Source of the DNA: CALNZV01 sp942491115
GTDB lineage: Bacteria > Desulfobacterota > Desulfobacteria > Desulfobacterales > UBA5852
DNA length: 64,000 bases
Reading direction: 5' to 3'
Assembly: GCA_942491115.1 (NCBI GenBank)
Contig: CALNZV010000004.1
Span: forward strand, 1-64,000
The position numbers and the translations under genes are program-made. The notes under the pieces were generated by a model that made no database searches, was not told the DNA's origin, and saw nothing but the letters and a program-made list of their open reading frames with translations. This document shows positions 39,250 to 47,677 of the stretch, piece after piece (within the stretch, counting starts at the first letter, position 1; the number at the start of each line of letters is the position of its first letter).

Positions 39250-39975
39250 TTGGAAACGGACCTGATCCCATTGAGGATCGATGAAACATTCCGGTTTGGC
39301 TGCTCACCGAAAGTGCCCTGCTTCAATGAGTGCTGCCGGGATCTCAACCAGTTTTTGACCCCCTATGATATTCTGAGACTGACCCATCGGCTCGGGATAC
39401 CGTCCGGGGACTTTCTTTCCCGCTACACCGTCGAAGCGGTCGGTCCCGAGACCGGTCTTCCCGTGGTCAGCCTTCGGATGCTTCCCGATAAGGACTGGGC
39501 CTGCCCATTTGTCACCGATCATGGCTGCAGCGTCTACGAGGACCGGCCCTCCTCCTGCAGAACCTACCCCCTGGCCAGAGCCATCAGCCGGTCCCGGGAG
39601 ACCGATGAGGTGACGGAGCACTTCGTCCTGATGCGGGAGGCCCACTGCCGAGGATTTGAGCAGCCCGGCTCCCAGAGCGTCAGAGAGTGGATCCGGGACC
39701 AGGAAATTGTCACCTACAACGCTTTCAACGACCGTTTGATGGAGATCATTCGGTTGAAGAACCAGGTGCTACCGGGTCCGCTGGATCTTCGCGGAAGGCA
39801 GTCGTTTCGACTGGGCCTCTATGATCTGAACGCCTTCAGAAGTCATTTGGAGACAAAGGGAGTGCCCCGGGCCATGGGACGTGATCCATCGGCACCGGAT
39901 CTATCGATGGGCGATGATCTCGAACTGTTGAGATTCGGTCATGATTGGGTTCGGTTCGTGTTGTTCGGAATCTGA
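39250..39975 (+). CDS. YkgJ-family cysteine-cluster protein
   Basis: A 241-residue protein of the YkgJ type, thought to bind zinc or an iron-sulfur centre. The pattern is CSPKVPCFNECCRDLNQFL, then DWACPFVTDHGCSVYEDRPSSCRTYPLA, the usual C-x(5)-C-x3-CC and C-x(7)-C-x(8)-C set. A later Cys (REAHCRGF) is also conserved in type. The C-terminal half carries no known domain. No enzymatic role is established. First of three related genes within 3.2 kb. Confidence 0.8.
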   Translation: METDLIPLRIDETFRFGCSPKVPCFNECCRDLNQFLTPYDILRLTHRLGIPSGDFLSRYTVEAVGPETGLPVVSLRMLPDKDWACPFVTDHGCSVYEDRPSSCRTYPLARAISRSRETDEVTEHFVLMREAHCRGFEQPGSQSVREWIRDQEIVTYNAFNDRLMEIIRLKNQVLPGPLDLRGRQSFRLGLYDLNAFRSHLETKGVPRAMGRDPSAPDLSMGDDLELLRFGHDWVRFVLFGI

Positions 39976-40080
39976 TGCCTGCCCTGTCGTCCAACAAGCG
40001 ACCCACACCGTTTCCGCCATTTTGACAGGAGGCTCCCATTGGCTTCAACCGCCACCACCGGCATTTCGAGGTCCTAGGCC

Positions 40081-40896
40081 ATGACATCGACCACGCCCGT
40101 TGCCCTGGTATTGGGCGCCATTAAAGGAATCGGCAAACGGATCGGTATCGGTTTGGCCGAGGCCGGCTTTCGGGTGGTTTTCAATTGGTTTGACTGGGAG
40201 GATCACCTGTCCTCACTGGTAGAGGAACTGGCCCCGTTTGGAGAGGGGGTGTGGATCCGGCGGACCAATCTGCTCGACGCCAAAGCCGTCGGTGAGTTGG
40301 TGGAGGGGGTGATCAACCGTTTCGGGCGGCTGGACGTGCTGGTCAACAATATCGAGCGAGGCGGCTGGCCCGTGGTTCACGGCCCGTATGTGCCTGAACA
40401 GTGGGATCTTGAATTGGCCACGACCCTGAAGGCCAAATGGTGGGTCTTTGATACAGCACTGCCTCATTTGAAAGCGTCCGGGAACGGCTGCGTGATCAAC
40501 CTGTCCTCCATTGCCGGTATCGTCGGCCGATCGGGGCCGGCGGGTTTGGTGTTCAACGATGCCTATGCAGCGGCCAATCGGGCGGTGTCTTCCTTTACGG
40601 AGACATGGGCCCGCCTCGGCGCCCCCGAGGTGCGGGTCAACGAAATCATGCTGGGCCTTTTCGATACCCGTCACGGGGAGGGCACCCGTGGGTGGAGGAT
40701 TCTCTCGGAGGAGCAGCGGGAAGCCCTGAAGGCTCACACGCCGCTGAAGAGAGCGGGTTGCCTCGATGATGTGTTCAAAGCGGTATGGTTTTTGATCAAG
40801 GAGGCCCCGTTTATGACTGGAGGGGTGATTCGTCTGGACGGTGGATATGTGCTCGGCGGGGACGCTGTGAGCCCCATGCCCCGGGGCGTGCTGTAG
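40081..40896 (+). CDS. short-chain dehydrogenase/reductase-like protein, catalytic Lys absent
   Basis: A 271-residue Rossmann-fold protein. The N-terminus VALVLGAIKGIGKRIGIGLAEAG is the nucleotide-binding loop, LDVLVNNIERGG the NNAG-like motif, and CVINLSSIAGIVG carries the catalytic Ser. The YxxxK motif reads YAAAN (NDAYAAANRAVSS), so the catalytic lysine is replaced by asparagine. It may have lost or altered redox activity. It lies between YkgJ-type genes with no operon partner of known pathway. Confidence 0.8.
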   Translation: MTSTTPVALVLGAIKGIGKRIGIGLAEAGFRVVFNWFDWEDHLSSLVEELAPFGEGVWIRRTNLLDAKAVGELVEGVINRFGRLDVLVNNIERGGWPVVHGPYVPEQWDLELATTLKAKWWVFDTALPHLKASGNGCVINLSSIAGIVGRSGPAGLVFNDAYAAANRAVSSFTETWARLGAPEVRVNEIMLGLFDTRHGEGTRGWRILSEEQREALKAHTPLKRAGCLDDVFKAVWFLIKEAPFMTGGVIRLDGGYVLGGDAVSPMPRGVL

Positions 40897-40983
40897 CCGG
40901 CGATCGCGTCCCGGACGCCATACCGTGGACGGGTGGGGTTGAGGCGGGAAGCTTTCGATCAGTAAAACAGGCGGCTCGGCGTC

Positions 40984-41763
40984 TCACCGGGGATTGATCT
41001 GATCGGAGGCAATCCGGAACACAAAGAGCTTGATCCACTCGAATCCCAACAGCATGAGGGCCCGATCCCCCCGCCTGGCCTTGTCGAGGATCTTTTTCTG
41101 CACCCGGAATCGCTTGAGGAAACTGCTTCCGAAGACAAAATCCCGGAATCCATCGACGTTGTAAGCAGCCATGAACGCCATTTTCCCCATCGAGCCGCTC
41201 GGGCCTTCACCCCGCCAGGGATCCTGATGAAACAGGCGCCGGACTTCCGCCCATTGCCGAGTCATATCCCGGTAGCGCGTCGCCTCTTGGCTTTTTCCCC
41301 ACTCCGCTAAAGATATCCGGGTATCCTCATGTTTTCCCAGGCAGAAATCCGGTGGCCGGTAAAAGTAAACGGGGACCGGCGGTCCGTTCTCCCGGTAGCG
41401 CAGGCCATGCTCGACCGGAAAACTGCGGCAGGTGTCCGGCCGGTCCGGATAGATGGTGCAGCCGTCGTCGGTTAAAAAGGGGCACGTCTTCTCCTCATCG
41501 TCCGCCATCCGCAGCAGAACATCAGGGAAAAAGTGGCCCTTTCTAAGCACCACGTCCACATGCCGGTCGATGAAGTCGTCCGAGCGGATGGAAAGGGCTT
41601 TTTTCAACCGGACGATATCGTAGGGATAGAGATAAAGATTGAGGTTCCGACAGCATTGATTGAAACAGTTGAGGGCGGCGTGGCATCGAAACCGGATCGT
41701 GTCCCCGTCCGATAATTCTCGGCCACGTCGGTCGTTGGGCTGGTTTGGGTCGATGGTCTTCAT
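40984..41763 (-). CDS. YkgJ-family cysteine-cluster protein
   Basis: A 259-residue paralogue of the protein at 39250-39975. CHAALNCFNQCCRNLNLYLYPYDIVRL and KTCPFLTDDGCTIYPDRPDTCRSFPVEHG show the same cysteine arrangement. The C-terminal 100 residues are family-like but unassigned. Start at 41763, where ATG overlaps the stop of the next gene upstream (ATGA), so the two are coupled. Confidence 0.82.
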   Translation of the reverse strand: MKTIDPNQPNDRRGRELSDGDTIRFRCHAALNCFNQCCRNLNLYLYPYDIVRLKKALSIRSDDFIDRHVDVVLRKGHFFPDVLLRMADDEEKTCPFLTDDGCTIYPDRPDTCRSFPVEHGLRYRENGPPVPVYFYRPPDFCLGKHEDTRISLAEWGKSQEATRYRDMTRQWAEVRRLFHQDPWRGEGPSGSMGKMAFMAAYNVDGFRDFVFGSSFLKRFRVQKKILDKARRGDRALMLLGFEWIKLFVFRIASDQINPR

Positions 41764-42446
41764 CGGTCGTCCAAGGGGGCTAAACCGTCGGTCGGACGGC
41801 CGGAATGGGCTGTAAATTGATGGACGATCATGTCTGCGACAGTCATGCGTATTCGCGTCCGAATTCCCGATGCGATTCTCAGGGACTGCTCGATATCGGC
41901 CAGTCGACGGTAGAAGGGCGTTCGATCCAGCCGCTTGGCTGGGGGCAGCGGTTGCAGGCGGTCGAACTGGCCGCAGCCGGGACTGAACACCTCTCCCTTG
42001 ACCGGGTGCCGAAAGGTGCTTGGGATGCCGTGAAATCGGCAGATCATCGGTCGGCAGGGGTAGATCATGCAACGCCCCTTTGAATTGACCGGACACATGA
42101 TCCTCCGCCCGGAGGTCTCCGGGGCGGACCATGCGGCAACCACTGAAATGGCCTTTTCAATCGCCGATTGTCGAATCGGGTCAGGAAGGGCGTTGATTCC
42201 CTGTTTTATATAAAGGTATTCGACCAGCGTGTGGTGGTGGAAACGGGTTTCGCAGCAATTGCTCTCGCATCCTCGGCATTCGAAGCCGGACGGCGCTGCC
42301 ACTTTCCTGTAGGCACTATCCATATGGGAGAAGAGGTTAGCCAGGCTCTTAAGGGCATGGGCGAAATGGGGGCGGTCCGATGATTGGAACTGGATCATTG
42401 TCGTTTCCACGGCGGGACCGGGATCGTCTCCGCCTTCGAATCTCAA
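41760..42446 (-). CDS. YkgJ-family cysteine-cluster protein
   Basis: About 228 residues, more distant from the other two. FECRGCESNCCETRF holds the first cluster, and IMCPVNSKGRCMIYPCRPMICRFHGIPS the second, followed by SPGCGQFD. This spacing is typical of YkgJ proteins annotated as zinc- or iron-chelating. The start may be 42446 or the methionine 16 residues later (MIQFQSSD). Overlaps the dgt-like gene end by 4 bp. Confidence 0.78.
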   Translation of the reverse strand: MRFEGGDDPGPAVETTMIQFQSSDRPHFAHALKSLANLFSHMDSAYRKVAAPSGFECRGCESNCCETRFHHHTLVEYLYIKQGINALPDPIRQSAIEKAISVVAAWSAPETSGRRIMCPVNSKGRCMIYPCRPMICRFHGIPSTFRHPVKGEVFSPGCGQFDRLQPLPPAKRLDRTPFYRRLADIEQSLRIASGIRTRIRMTVADMIVHQFTAHSGRPTDGLAPLDDR

Positions 42447-43585
42447 ATCGGTGGCGACGGGAAAAAGAGGCGCCGGTAAAGCGTCATGGCATATCGGTCG
42501 GTCATGCTTGCAATCAGATCACAGACGATCTGATCCCTGGGCTGGCGACCGTTGCTGCATTGATCCATGGTCATGGCTTTCAGTTCCTTTTCGAGGACAG
42601 CCTCATGGGTCATCAAATGATGGTAAAGATCCAAGAGAATTTTTTTGGCTTTGACGAATTCGTTGTGCACTCTGTCGGAGCGGTAGACTTTTTCGAATAA
42701 AAAACCCCTGAGTTCAAGCATGGCATCGTAGATGTCATCGCTCATCCGGAGTTCGACGGTCCCATCCGGATGCCGGCTTGCCGATATCAAGTCCCGTACC
42801 ATTGCCGTCGCCCGTTCGGAATGGGTGTCTCCCAGTGCCCGACGGCAGGGAGAGGGGACGTCGTCAGCCGTGACCACACGGCTGCGGATGGCGTCGTCGA
42901 GATCGTGGTTAAGGTAGGCCATCATATCGGCAAATCGAACCACCCTGCCTTCGGTGGTCATAGGGAGCACCCCGGGGTCCTCGGGGAGGATTTTACCGTA
43001 TCCTTTGGAATGCTTCAGAATGCCGTCTCTGACCTCAAACGTCAAATTGAGCCCGCGGCCGTTGTTTTCGAGGTGGTCGACCACCCGCAGGCTTTGACGG
43101 CTGTGGGAAAACTGGCGGGAGTGAATCTCTTTCAGGGCGGTTTCGCCGCCGTGCCCGAATGGGGTGTGGCCAAGGTCATGACCCAGTGCGATGGCCTCGG
43201 TCAGATCTTCGTTCAAAAACAAGGCTCGGGCCACGGTTCGGGCGATTTGGGACACCTCGAGGGTATGGGTGAGCCGGGTGCGGTATTCGTCACCGAGTGG
43301 ATTTAAGAACACTTGGGTTTTGTGTTTAAGCCGGCGGAAGGCAAAGGAATAGACGATTCGATCCCGATCTTGCTGAAAATCGGTCCGAACCGGACATGGG
43401 GTTTCGGTCTGCCTCCGGCCCTTGGAGCGATTGCTGGGACATGCGAACGGCGATAAAAAACGGTTCTCCCGTTCTTCGTACTGCTCCCGAATGGTGAGAA
43501 GAGACGCAAGCACGGACCGTTTTTCGGTGTCATTGCCGCCTTTACAAGGAAGGTCTGAAAGGCTATTTTTATTTCGTGTCAACAT
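42443..43585 (-). CDS. dgt: dGTP triphosphohydrolase-like HD-domain protein
   Basis: About 380 residues. Hydrolyses dNTPs, typically dGTP, to nucleoside and triphosphate. HD metal ligands: TRLTHTLEVSQIARTVA (first His), ALGHDLGHTPFGHGGE (His-Asp), and FADMMAYLNHDLDDA (last Asp). REQYEERENRFLSPFAC and QDRDRIVYSFAFRRLKHKTQVF are standard for the Dgt-like family. The N-terminal limit is uncertain: the ATG at 43585 lacks a good ribosome site, and a GTG at 43512 is closer to the usual start. Confidence 0.88.
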   Translation of the reverse strand: MLTRNKNSLSDLPCKGGNDTEKRSVLASLLTIREQYEERENRFLSPFACPSNRSKGRRQTETPCPVRTDFQQDRDRIVYSFAFRRLKHKTQVFLNPLGDEYRTRLTHTLEVSQIARTVARALFLNEDLTEAIALGHDLGHTPFGHGGETALKEIHSRQFSHSRQSLRVVDHLENNGRGLNLTFEVRDGILKHSKGYGKILPEDPGVLPMTTEGRVVRFADMMAYLNHDLDDAIRSRVVTADDVPSPCRRALGDTHSERATAMVRDLISASRHPDGTVELRMSDDIYDAMLELRGFLFEKVYRSDRVHNEFVKAKKILLDLYHHLMTHEAVLEKELKAMTMDQCSNGRQPRDQIVCDLIASMTDRYAMTLYRRLFFPSPPI

Positions 43586-43693
43586 AATGTTAGGGTCGAC
43601 GAAAATATAAACTTTATCGACACACCGCAACCCTTGTAAAGAGAAAAATGAAGGCATGCGGCACCCGTCGATGCCCTTTTCCGGAGGCGAAGG

Positions 43694-44245
43694 ATGTCGG
43701 GTCACCACCTCATACTGGGCGAATTGAAGGATTTCTTGACCGGGGGGACCCTTCAAGATACCCACGACGAGCGATACCGTCAGAAGATTGCAAGGCTTCT
43801 GGTGATGTCGATGGGGTATCCGCCATCGAAGATCATTCCCCGATACCCGCTGACGGTGACGGTGGGGAGCCGAAATGCGATGGTTCCGGTGGATTTTCTC
43901 ATCGGTCCTGCGACGGCGCCCCTGATGATCATTAAATACGGCCCTGGGTCGCTCACCACGAGGCACCGCAGTGCGATGGCAGCAGCGGTATTGATCGGGA
44001 ATCGTAGAGTCCCCATATGCGTGGTCACCAACGGAGAGGACGCTGAGGTGCTGGACAGTCTGACCGGAAACGTTTTGGCCTCCGGTATTGCCGATATCCC
44101 ATCGTGGAGTGCGCTAAAGCGTATGGCCGCCGTAGCCCATTCTGAGATGGTGTCTGATCGACAACGGGAGATGGCCGCCAGAATTCTCTATGCCTTTGAA
44201 GTGGATGGGAAATGCCCCTGCGACGATACCGTCTGCGAACTCTAG
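43694..44245 (+). CDS. HsdR N-terminal-like nuclease-fold protein
   Basis: A 183-residue protein resembling the stand-alone HSDR_N (type I restriction subunit R N-terminal) proteins common in deltaproteobacteria. TLQDTHDERYRQKIARLLV then YPPSKIIPRYPL, VPVDFLI and APLMIIKYGPGSLTTRHR follow the order of a PD-(D/E)xK core. The E-x-K position reads IIK, so the nuclease centre may be degenerate. A C-terminal CPCDDTVC adds two or three cysteines. Function unknown. Confidence 0.6.
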   Translation: MSGHHLILGELKDFLTGGTLQDTHDERYRQKIARLLVMSMGYPPSKIIPRYPLTVTVGSRNAMVPVDFLIGPATAPLMIIKYGPGSLTTRHRSAMAAAVLIGNRRVPICVVTNGEDAEVLDSLTGNVLASGIADIPSWSALKRMAAVAHSEMVSDRQREMAARILYAFEVDGKCPCDDTVCEL

Positions 44246-44398
44246 TGATGTGTTCCGTCCATCCGCCGCGAAGCCCCATCGCCTCCCTTGCCAGGGACGG
44301 CGTTGCGGGTCTGTCCTGGTCGGTGCCTGCGGCCACAACTGGCTCGTCAGTCGACATACCCCCTGGTGTGGGAACACGCCTCCGACAGGACACCCGGA

Positions 44399-44908
44399 AT
44401 GGCGGATGACCTCCAAATGATGAATCAGGCGCTGGCCCAGGCCGAAAGCGCATTGGACCGGGGTGAATTTCCTGTGGGGTGCGTTATCGGGCACCAAGAG
44501 CGCATCCTGGTGACCGGCAGCCGCCACGGTACATCCGTACAATCCGATGGCATGAACGAAACCGACCATGCAGAAATGGTTGCCCTCAGGGGTCTTGACC
44601 GGGGGGAGAATCTGCCGCCACGGGAGGAAATGATCCTATACAGCACCATGGAACCCTGCCTGATGTGCTTTGCCGCCATTTTGTTGAGCCGGATCGGAAG
44701 GGTCGTCTATGCTTTCGAAGACGTGATGGGAGGCGGGACCGAACTCGATTTGGGCGGCTTGTCACCCCTGTATCAAGACGCGTCGGTATCGGTGACAGGG
44801 GGGGTGATGAGGGACGAGAGCCTTCGATTGTTCAAGGCGTTTTTTTCAGATCCGAGAAACGGCTACTGGCGAGGCAGCCTGCTCGAACGGTACACCTTGT
44901 CCCAGTAG
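44399..44908 (+). CDS. nucleoside / tRNA adenosine deaminase
   Basis: A 169-residue zinc deaminase of the TadA/cytidine-deaminase-like fold. The Zn site is TDHAEMVAL (His and catalytic Glu) with STMEPCLMCFAAILLSRI (two Cys). Start MADDLQMMNQALAQAESALDRGEFPVG fits the family. It could be TadA, which makes inosine at tRNA position 34, or a guanine/nucleoside deaminase; the substitution pattern after the Zn motif is not that of classic TadA, so I leave the symbol empty. Confidence 0.75.
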   Translation: MADDLQMMNQALAQAESALDRGEFPVGCVIGHQERILVTGSRHGTSVQSDGMNETDHAEMVALRGLDRGENLPPREEMILYSTMEPCLMCFAAILLSRIGRVVYAFEDVMGGGTELDLGGLSPLYQDASVSVTGGVMRDESLRLFKAFFSDPRNGYWRGSLLERYTLSQ

Positions 44909-44986
44909 TTCCCCATGGCGCCCCAACCCGCAGTGGGTCGGCGGATGCCTTTAACCCACTGTTATGCTTGATGAACGGATTTCCAC

Positions 44987-45015
44987 TTGCTTTTTTTTCT
45001 TGCATTCTCTAATAT
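44987..45015 (+). promoter_or_regulatory. infC operon promoter
   Basis: TTGCTT (44987-44992), 17 bp, TAATAT (45010-45015). The leader to the infC start would be about 117 nt, long enough for translational control as known for infC-rpmI-rplT operons. Confidence 0.45.
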
Positions 45016-45138
45016 CTTCAGCTATATGCCGGCGTTGCCGGATTAGCCCCAGGATGAACATCCTTGGATAACCATTGATTTTTCTTGGATTTCAAGTCCT
45101 GGTAACGACCACCCTCATACCTGCTTGGAGGTGAAAAC

Positions 45139-45681
45139 ATAGCCTTACCACGAAAACCAATTCGACCCATTCGGTCCGATCCGACTCGAATCAATACATT
45201 AATTCGGGCCAGGGAGGTGCGGGCGATCGATCCCGACGGCAACCAACTCGGGGTTATTCCCATCCAACAGGCTCTTGATGCGGCAGCGGAACTCGGCTTA
45301 GATTTGGTCGAGATTTCCCCCAACGCCGATCCACCGGTCTGTAAAATAATGGACTACGGCCGCTTCAAATACGAGCAGACAAAGAAAAAACAGGAAGCCA
45401 AGAAAAAGCAGAGCACCACCCAACTCAAGGAGATCAAGGTGAGGCCCAAGACCGGAGAACACGATCTCCAGGTAAAAATGGGTCATATCCGAAAGTTTCT
45501 CTCCAAGAAAGACAAAGTAAAGGTCACCGTGATCTTCCGGGGAAGAGAAATCACCCTGTCCGATATGGGCAGAGAATTGCTGAAACAGATGGCGACCGAG
45601 CTCGAAGATGTGGCGGTTGTCGAGCAGTACCCAAAATTTGAGGGCCGTACCATGATGATGGTACTGTCCCCCAAGGGCTAA
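45139..45681 (+). CDS. infC: translation initiation factor IF-3, apparent AUA start
   Basis: About 180 residues. IF-3 keeps 30S subunits free and proofreads the start codon. Family sequence begins well before the first ATG/GTG: SDPTRINTLIRAREVRAIDPDGNQLGVIP. Going upstream in frame, the only start placed correctly after a strong ribosome-binding site (TTGGAGGTGAAAAC) is ATA at 45139, giving ALPRKPIRPIR as the N-terminus. IF-3 genes often use rare starts (AUU in E. coli), because IF-3 discriminates against them and so limits its own synthesis. The C-terminal domain KVTVIFRGREITLSDMG is intact. Confidence 0.92.
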   Translation: MALPRKPIRPIRSDPTRINTLIRAREVRAIDPDGNQLGVIPIQQALDAAAELGLDLVEISPNADPPVCKIMDYGRFKYEQTKKKQEAKKKQSTTQLKEIKVRPKTGEHDLQVKMGHIRKFLSKKDKVKVTVIFRGREITLSDMGRELLKQMATELEDVAVVEQYPKFEGRTMMMVLSPKG

Positions 45682-45896
45682 CGGCAAACGATCAGGCGGT
45701 CTCCCTCGTGTGTTCACGGGGTTGTCGTTTGAGAAGTAGATCCTTATGCGTTGGCGTGGGCTGCTGGTGTAGGGTGGCCGCGCCATCCGTTTTTTCCGAT
45801 GACCCAAATCGAGCCGGAGTGATCGCTGGTGCGGCAAGGACTGGGTCTGCCAAAGGGGTCGATGGGAAGAAAGACTTACAGAAGGAGAATCTTCAA

Positions 45897-46094
45897 ATGC
45901 CGAAAATTAAAACGAACCGAGCGGCTGCAAAACGATTCAAGAAGACGGGCTCAGGAAAATACGTCTACTCAAAATCCTGCGCCAGCCACATTTTGACCAA
46001 AAAATCCCGTAAACGGAAACGCTCACTCAGAAGATCGAGAACGGTCGATTCCACCAACTCCCGGGCGGTTCGGTTGATGTTACCGAACGGCTGA
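45897..46094 (+). CDS. rpmI: ribosomal protein bL35
   Basis: A 65-residue large-subunit protein, MPKIKTNRAAAKRFKKTGSGKY followed by ASHILTKKSRKRKRSLRRS, highly basic and of standard length. Start preceded by GAAGGAG. Middle gene of the infC-rpmI-rplT operon; a frame open upstream of the ATG is not coding. Confidence 0.97.
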   Translation: MPKIKTNRAAAKRFKKTGSGKYVYSKSCASHILTKKSRKRKRSLRRSRTVDSTNSRAVRLMLPNG

Positions 46095-46225
46095 GCCGAT
46101 CCGACGGTTTTTCCTGTCGGCTGTCTGCCCTGGCCAAAGGCACCTACCCCGCCTGATGTCGGGCATACGTGTTTGAGTGGATCATCGCCGATTGGAAACC
46201 ATTTCTGCCTGAACAGGAGGCGAAC

Positions 46226-46579
46226 ATGAGAGTTAAAAGAGGGTATAAAGCCAGACAACGGCGTAAAAAAGTACTGAAGTTGGCCAAAGGATTTCGAGGC
46301 GGCCGCGGCAAGCTGTTCCGAACGGCGGCGGATGCCGTCGACAAATCCCTGATGTATGCCTACCGAGATCGGCGGGTGCGCAAACGGGAATTCCGAAAAT
46401 TGTGGATCGCCCGGATCAATGCCGCTGCGCGGATGAATGAATTGTCCTACAGCCGATTCATGAACGGTCTCAAAAAGGCCGGTGTCGAACTCGATCGCAA
46501 GGTACTTGCAGACCTGGCAGTCACCGATCCTGCCTGTTTCTCCCAAGTGGCCAAGCTGGCCTCCCAGCAGCTTCAATAA
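46226..46579 (+). CDS. rplT: ribosomal protein bL20
   Basis: A 117-residue protein, MRVKRGYKARQRRKKVLKLAKGF, then RDRRVRKREFRKLWIARINAA and a C-terminal domain. Early 50S assembly factor and translational repressor of its own operon in other bacteria. Start at 46226 after AGGAGG. Confidence 0.97.
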   Translation: MRVKRGYKARQRRKKVLKLAKGFRGGRGKLFRTAADAVDKSLMYAYRDRRVRKREFRKLWIARINAAARMNELSYSRFMNGLKKAGVELDRKVLADLAVTDPACFSQVAKLASQQLQ

Positions 46580-46587
46580 ATGCCCTC

Positions 46588-46620
46588 GCTCGGCCGGCCC
46601 CTTCGGCGGGTCGGCCGAGC
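46588..46620 (+). terminator. hairpin after rplT
   Basis: CTCGGCCGGCCC and GGGTCGGCCGAG enclose a CTTCGGC-type loop directly after rplT. There is no T-run, so it is more likely an mRNA end-stabilising or attenuating hairpin than a full terminator before pheS. Confidence 0.5.
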
Positions 46621-46644
46621 GGAATCCCCAATGCCTTCACCTGG

Positions 46645-47676
46645 ATGTCAGACGGAATGACCACCGTGGAAAACAGTTCCATTCATCGTATCTACGAAGA
46701 GGCCATACGGGAAATTGAGGCAGCTTCCGACCTCGATGCCCTTCGCGACCTATCCATTCGGTATCTGGGGAGAAAGGGCCGGGTTACCGGATTTTTGCGG
46801 GGTATTTCCAAACTGCCGCCCGAGGAACGGGCCGGCGCCGGGAAGCGGGCCAATGACGTCAAGCAGCAAATCGACGACGCCTTGCGGACAGCCGTCCGAC
46901 GCATGGAAGAAACGGCCGCATCGATAGAGGGCGGGATTGATGTGACCCTGCCCGGGCGACCTTTTTCCGTGGGCTCCCTGCACCCTTTGAACCGTATTAT
47001 GGGAGAGATTTGCGGTATCTTCCGTCGAATGGGTTTCAGCGTGGCAGAAGGCCCCGAGGTGGAGACCGACTACTACAATTTTGAAGCATTGAATGTGCCG
47101 AAGTACCACCCGGCCCGGGATATGCAGGATACCTTTTACGTGTCGGATGCCATCGTGCTGAGAACTCAGACGTCACCGATGCAGATCCGGGTCATGGAGA
47201 CCCAGGCCCCTCCTCTTGCGGTCATTGCGCCCGGGAAAGTCTACCGGTGCGATTCGGATCTCACCCACACCCCTATGTTTCATCAGGTAGAGGGGTTGCT
47301 GGTCGACGAGGCGGTTTCCTTTGCCGAACTCAAGGGAACCCTGACCCGTTTTGTTCACGAAATGTTCGACCGGCGCACATCCATTCGATTCAGGCCCAGT
47401 TTCTTCCCCTTTACCGAACCCAGCGCCGAAGTGGATATTCTGTGCGTCATTTGCCGGGGGGATGGATGCCGGGTATGCTCCGGCTCCGGATGGCTTGAAA
47501 TTTTGGGATCCGGTATGGTTCATCCCAATGTGTTCCGGAGCGTCGACTACGACACTGAACGATACACCGGGTTTGCTTTTGGCATGGGGGTTGAACGGAT
47601 TGCCATGCTAAAATACGGTATCGACGACATTCGACGATTCTTCGCCAACGATTTGAGATTCCTGGGGCAGTTTTAG
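46645..47676 (+). CDS. pheS: phenylalanyl-tRNA synthetase alpha subunit
   Basis: A 343-residue catalytic class II aaRS subunit. The N-terminal coiled coil (LRDLSIRYLGRKGRVTGFLR) binds tRNA. Motif 2 is around LLRTQTSPMQIR, and motif 3 is GFAFGMGVERIAMLKYGIDDIR. Start at 46645 or 46657. One base separates it from pheT. Confidence 0.97.
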   Translation: MSDGMTTVENSSIHRIYEEAIREIEAASDLDALRDLSIRYLGRKGRVTGFLRGISKLPPEERAGAGKRANDVKQQIDDALRTAVRRMEETAASIEGGIDVTLPGRPFSVGSLHPLNRIMGEICGIFRRMGFSVAEGPEVETDYYNFEALNVPKYHPARDMQDTFYVSDAIVLRTQTSPMQIRVMETQAPPLAVIAPGKVYRCDSDLTHTPMFHQVEGLLVDEAVSFAELKGTLTRFVHEMFDRRTSIRFRPSFFPFTEPSAEVDILCVICRGDGCRVCSGSGWLEILGSGMVHPNVFRSVDYDTERYTGFAFGMGVERIAMLKYGIDDIRRFFANDLRFLGQF

Positions 47677-47677
47677 A

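Noticed and set aside
43586..43966. Long N-terminal extension of the dGTPase-like protein
   Set aside because: It runs antisense into the HsdR-N-like gene and does not match the family.
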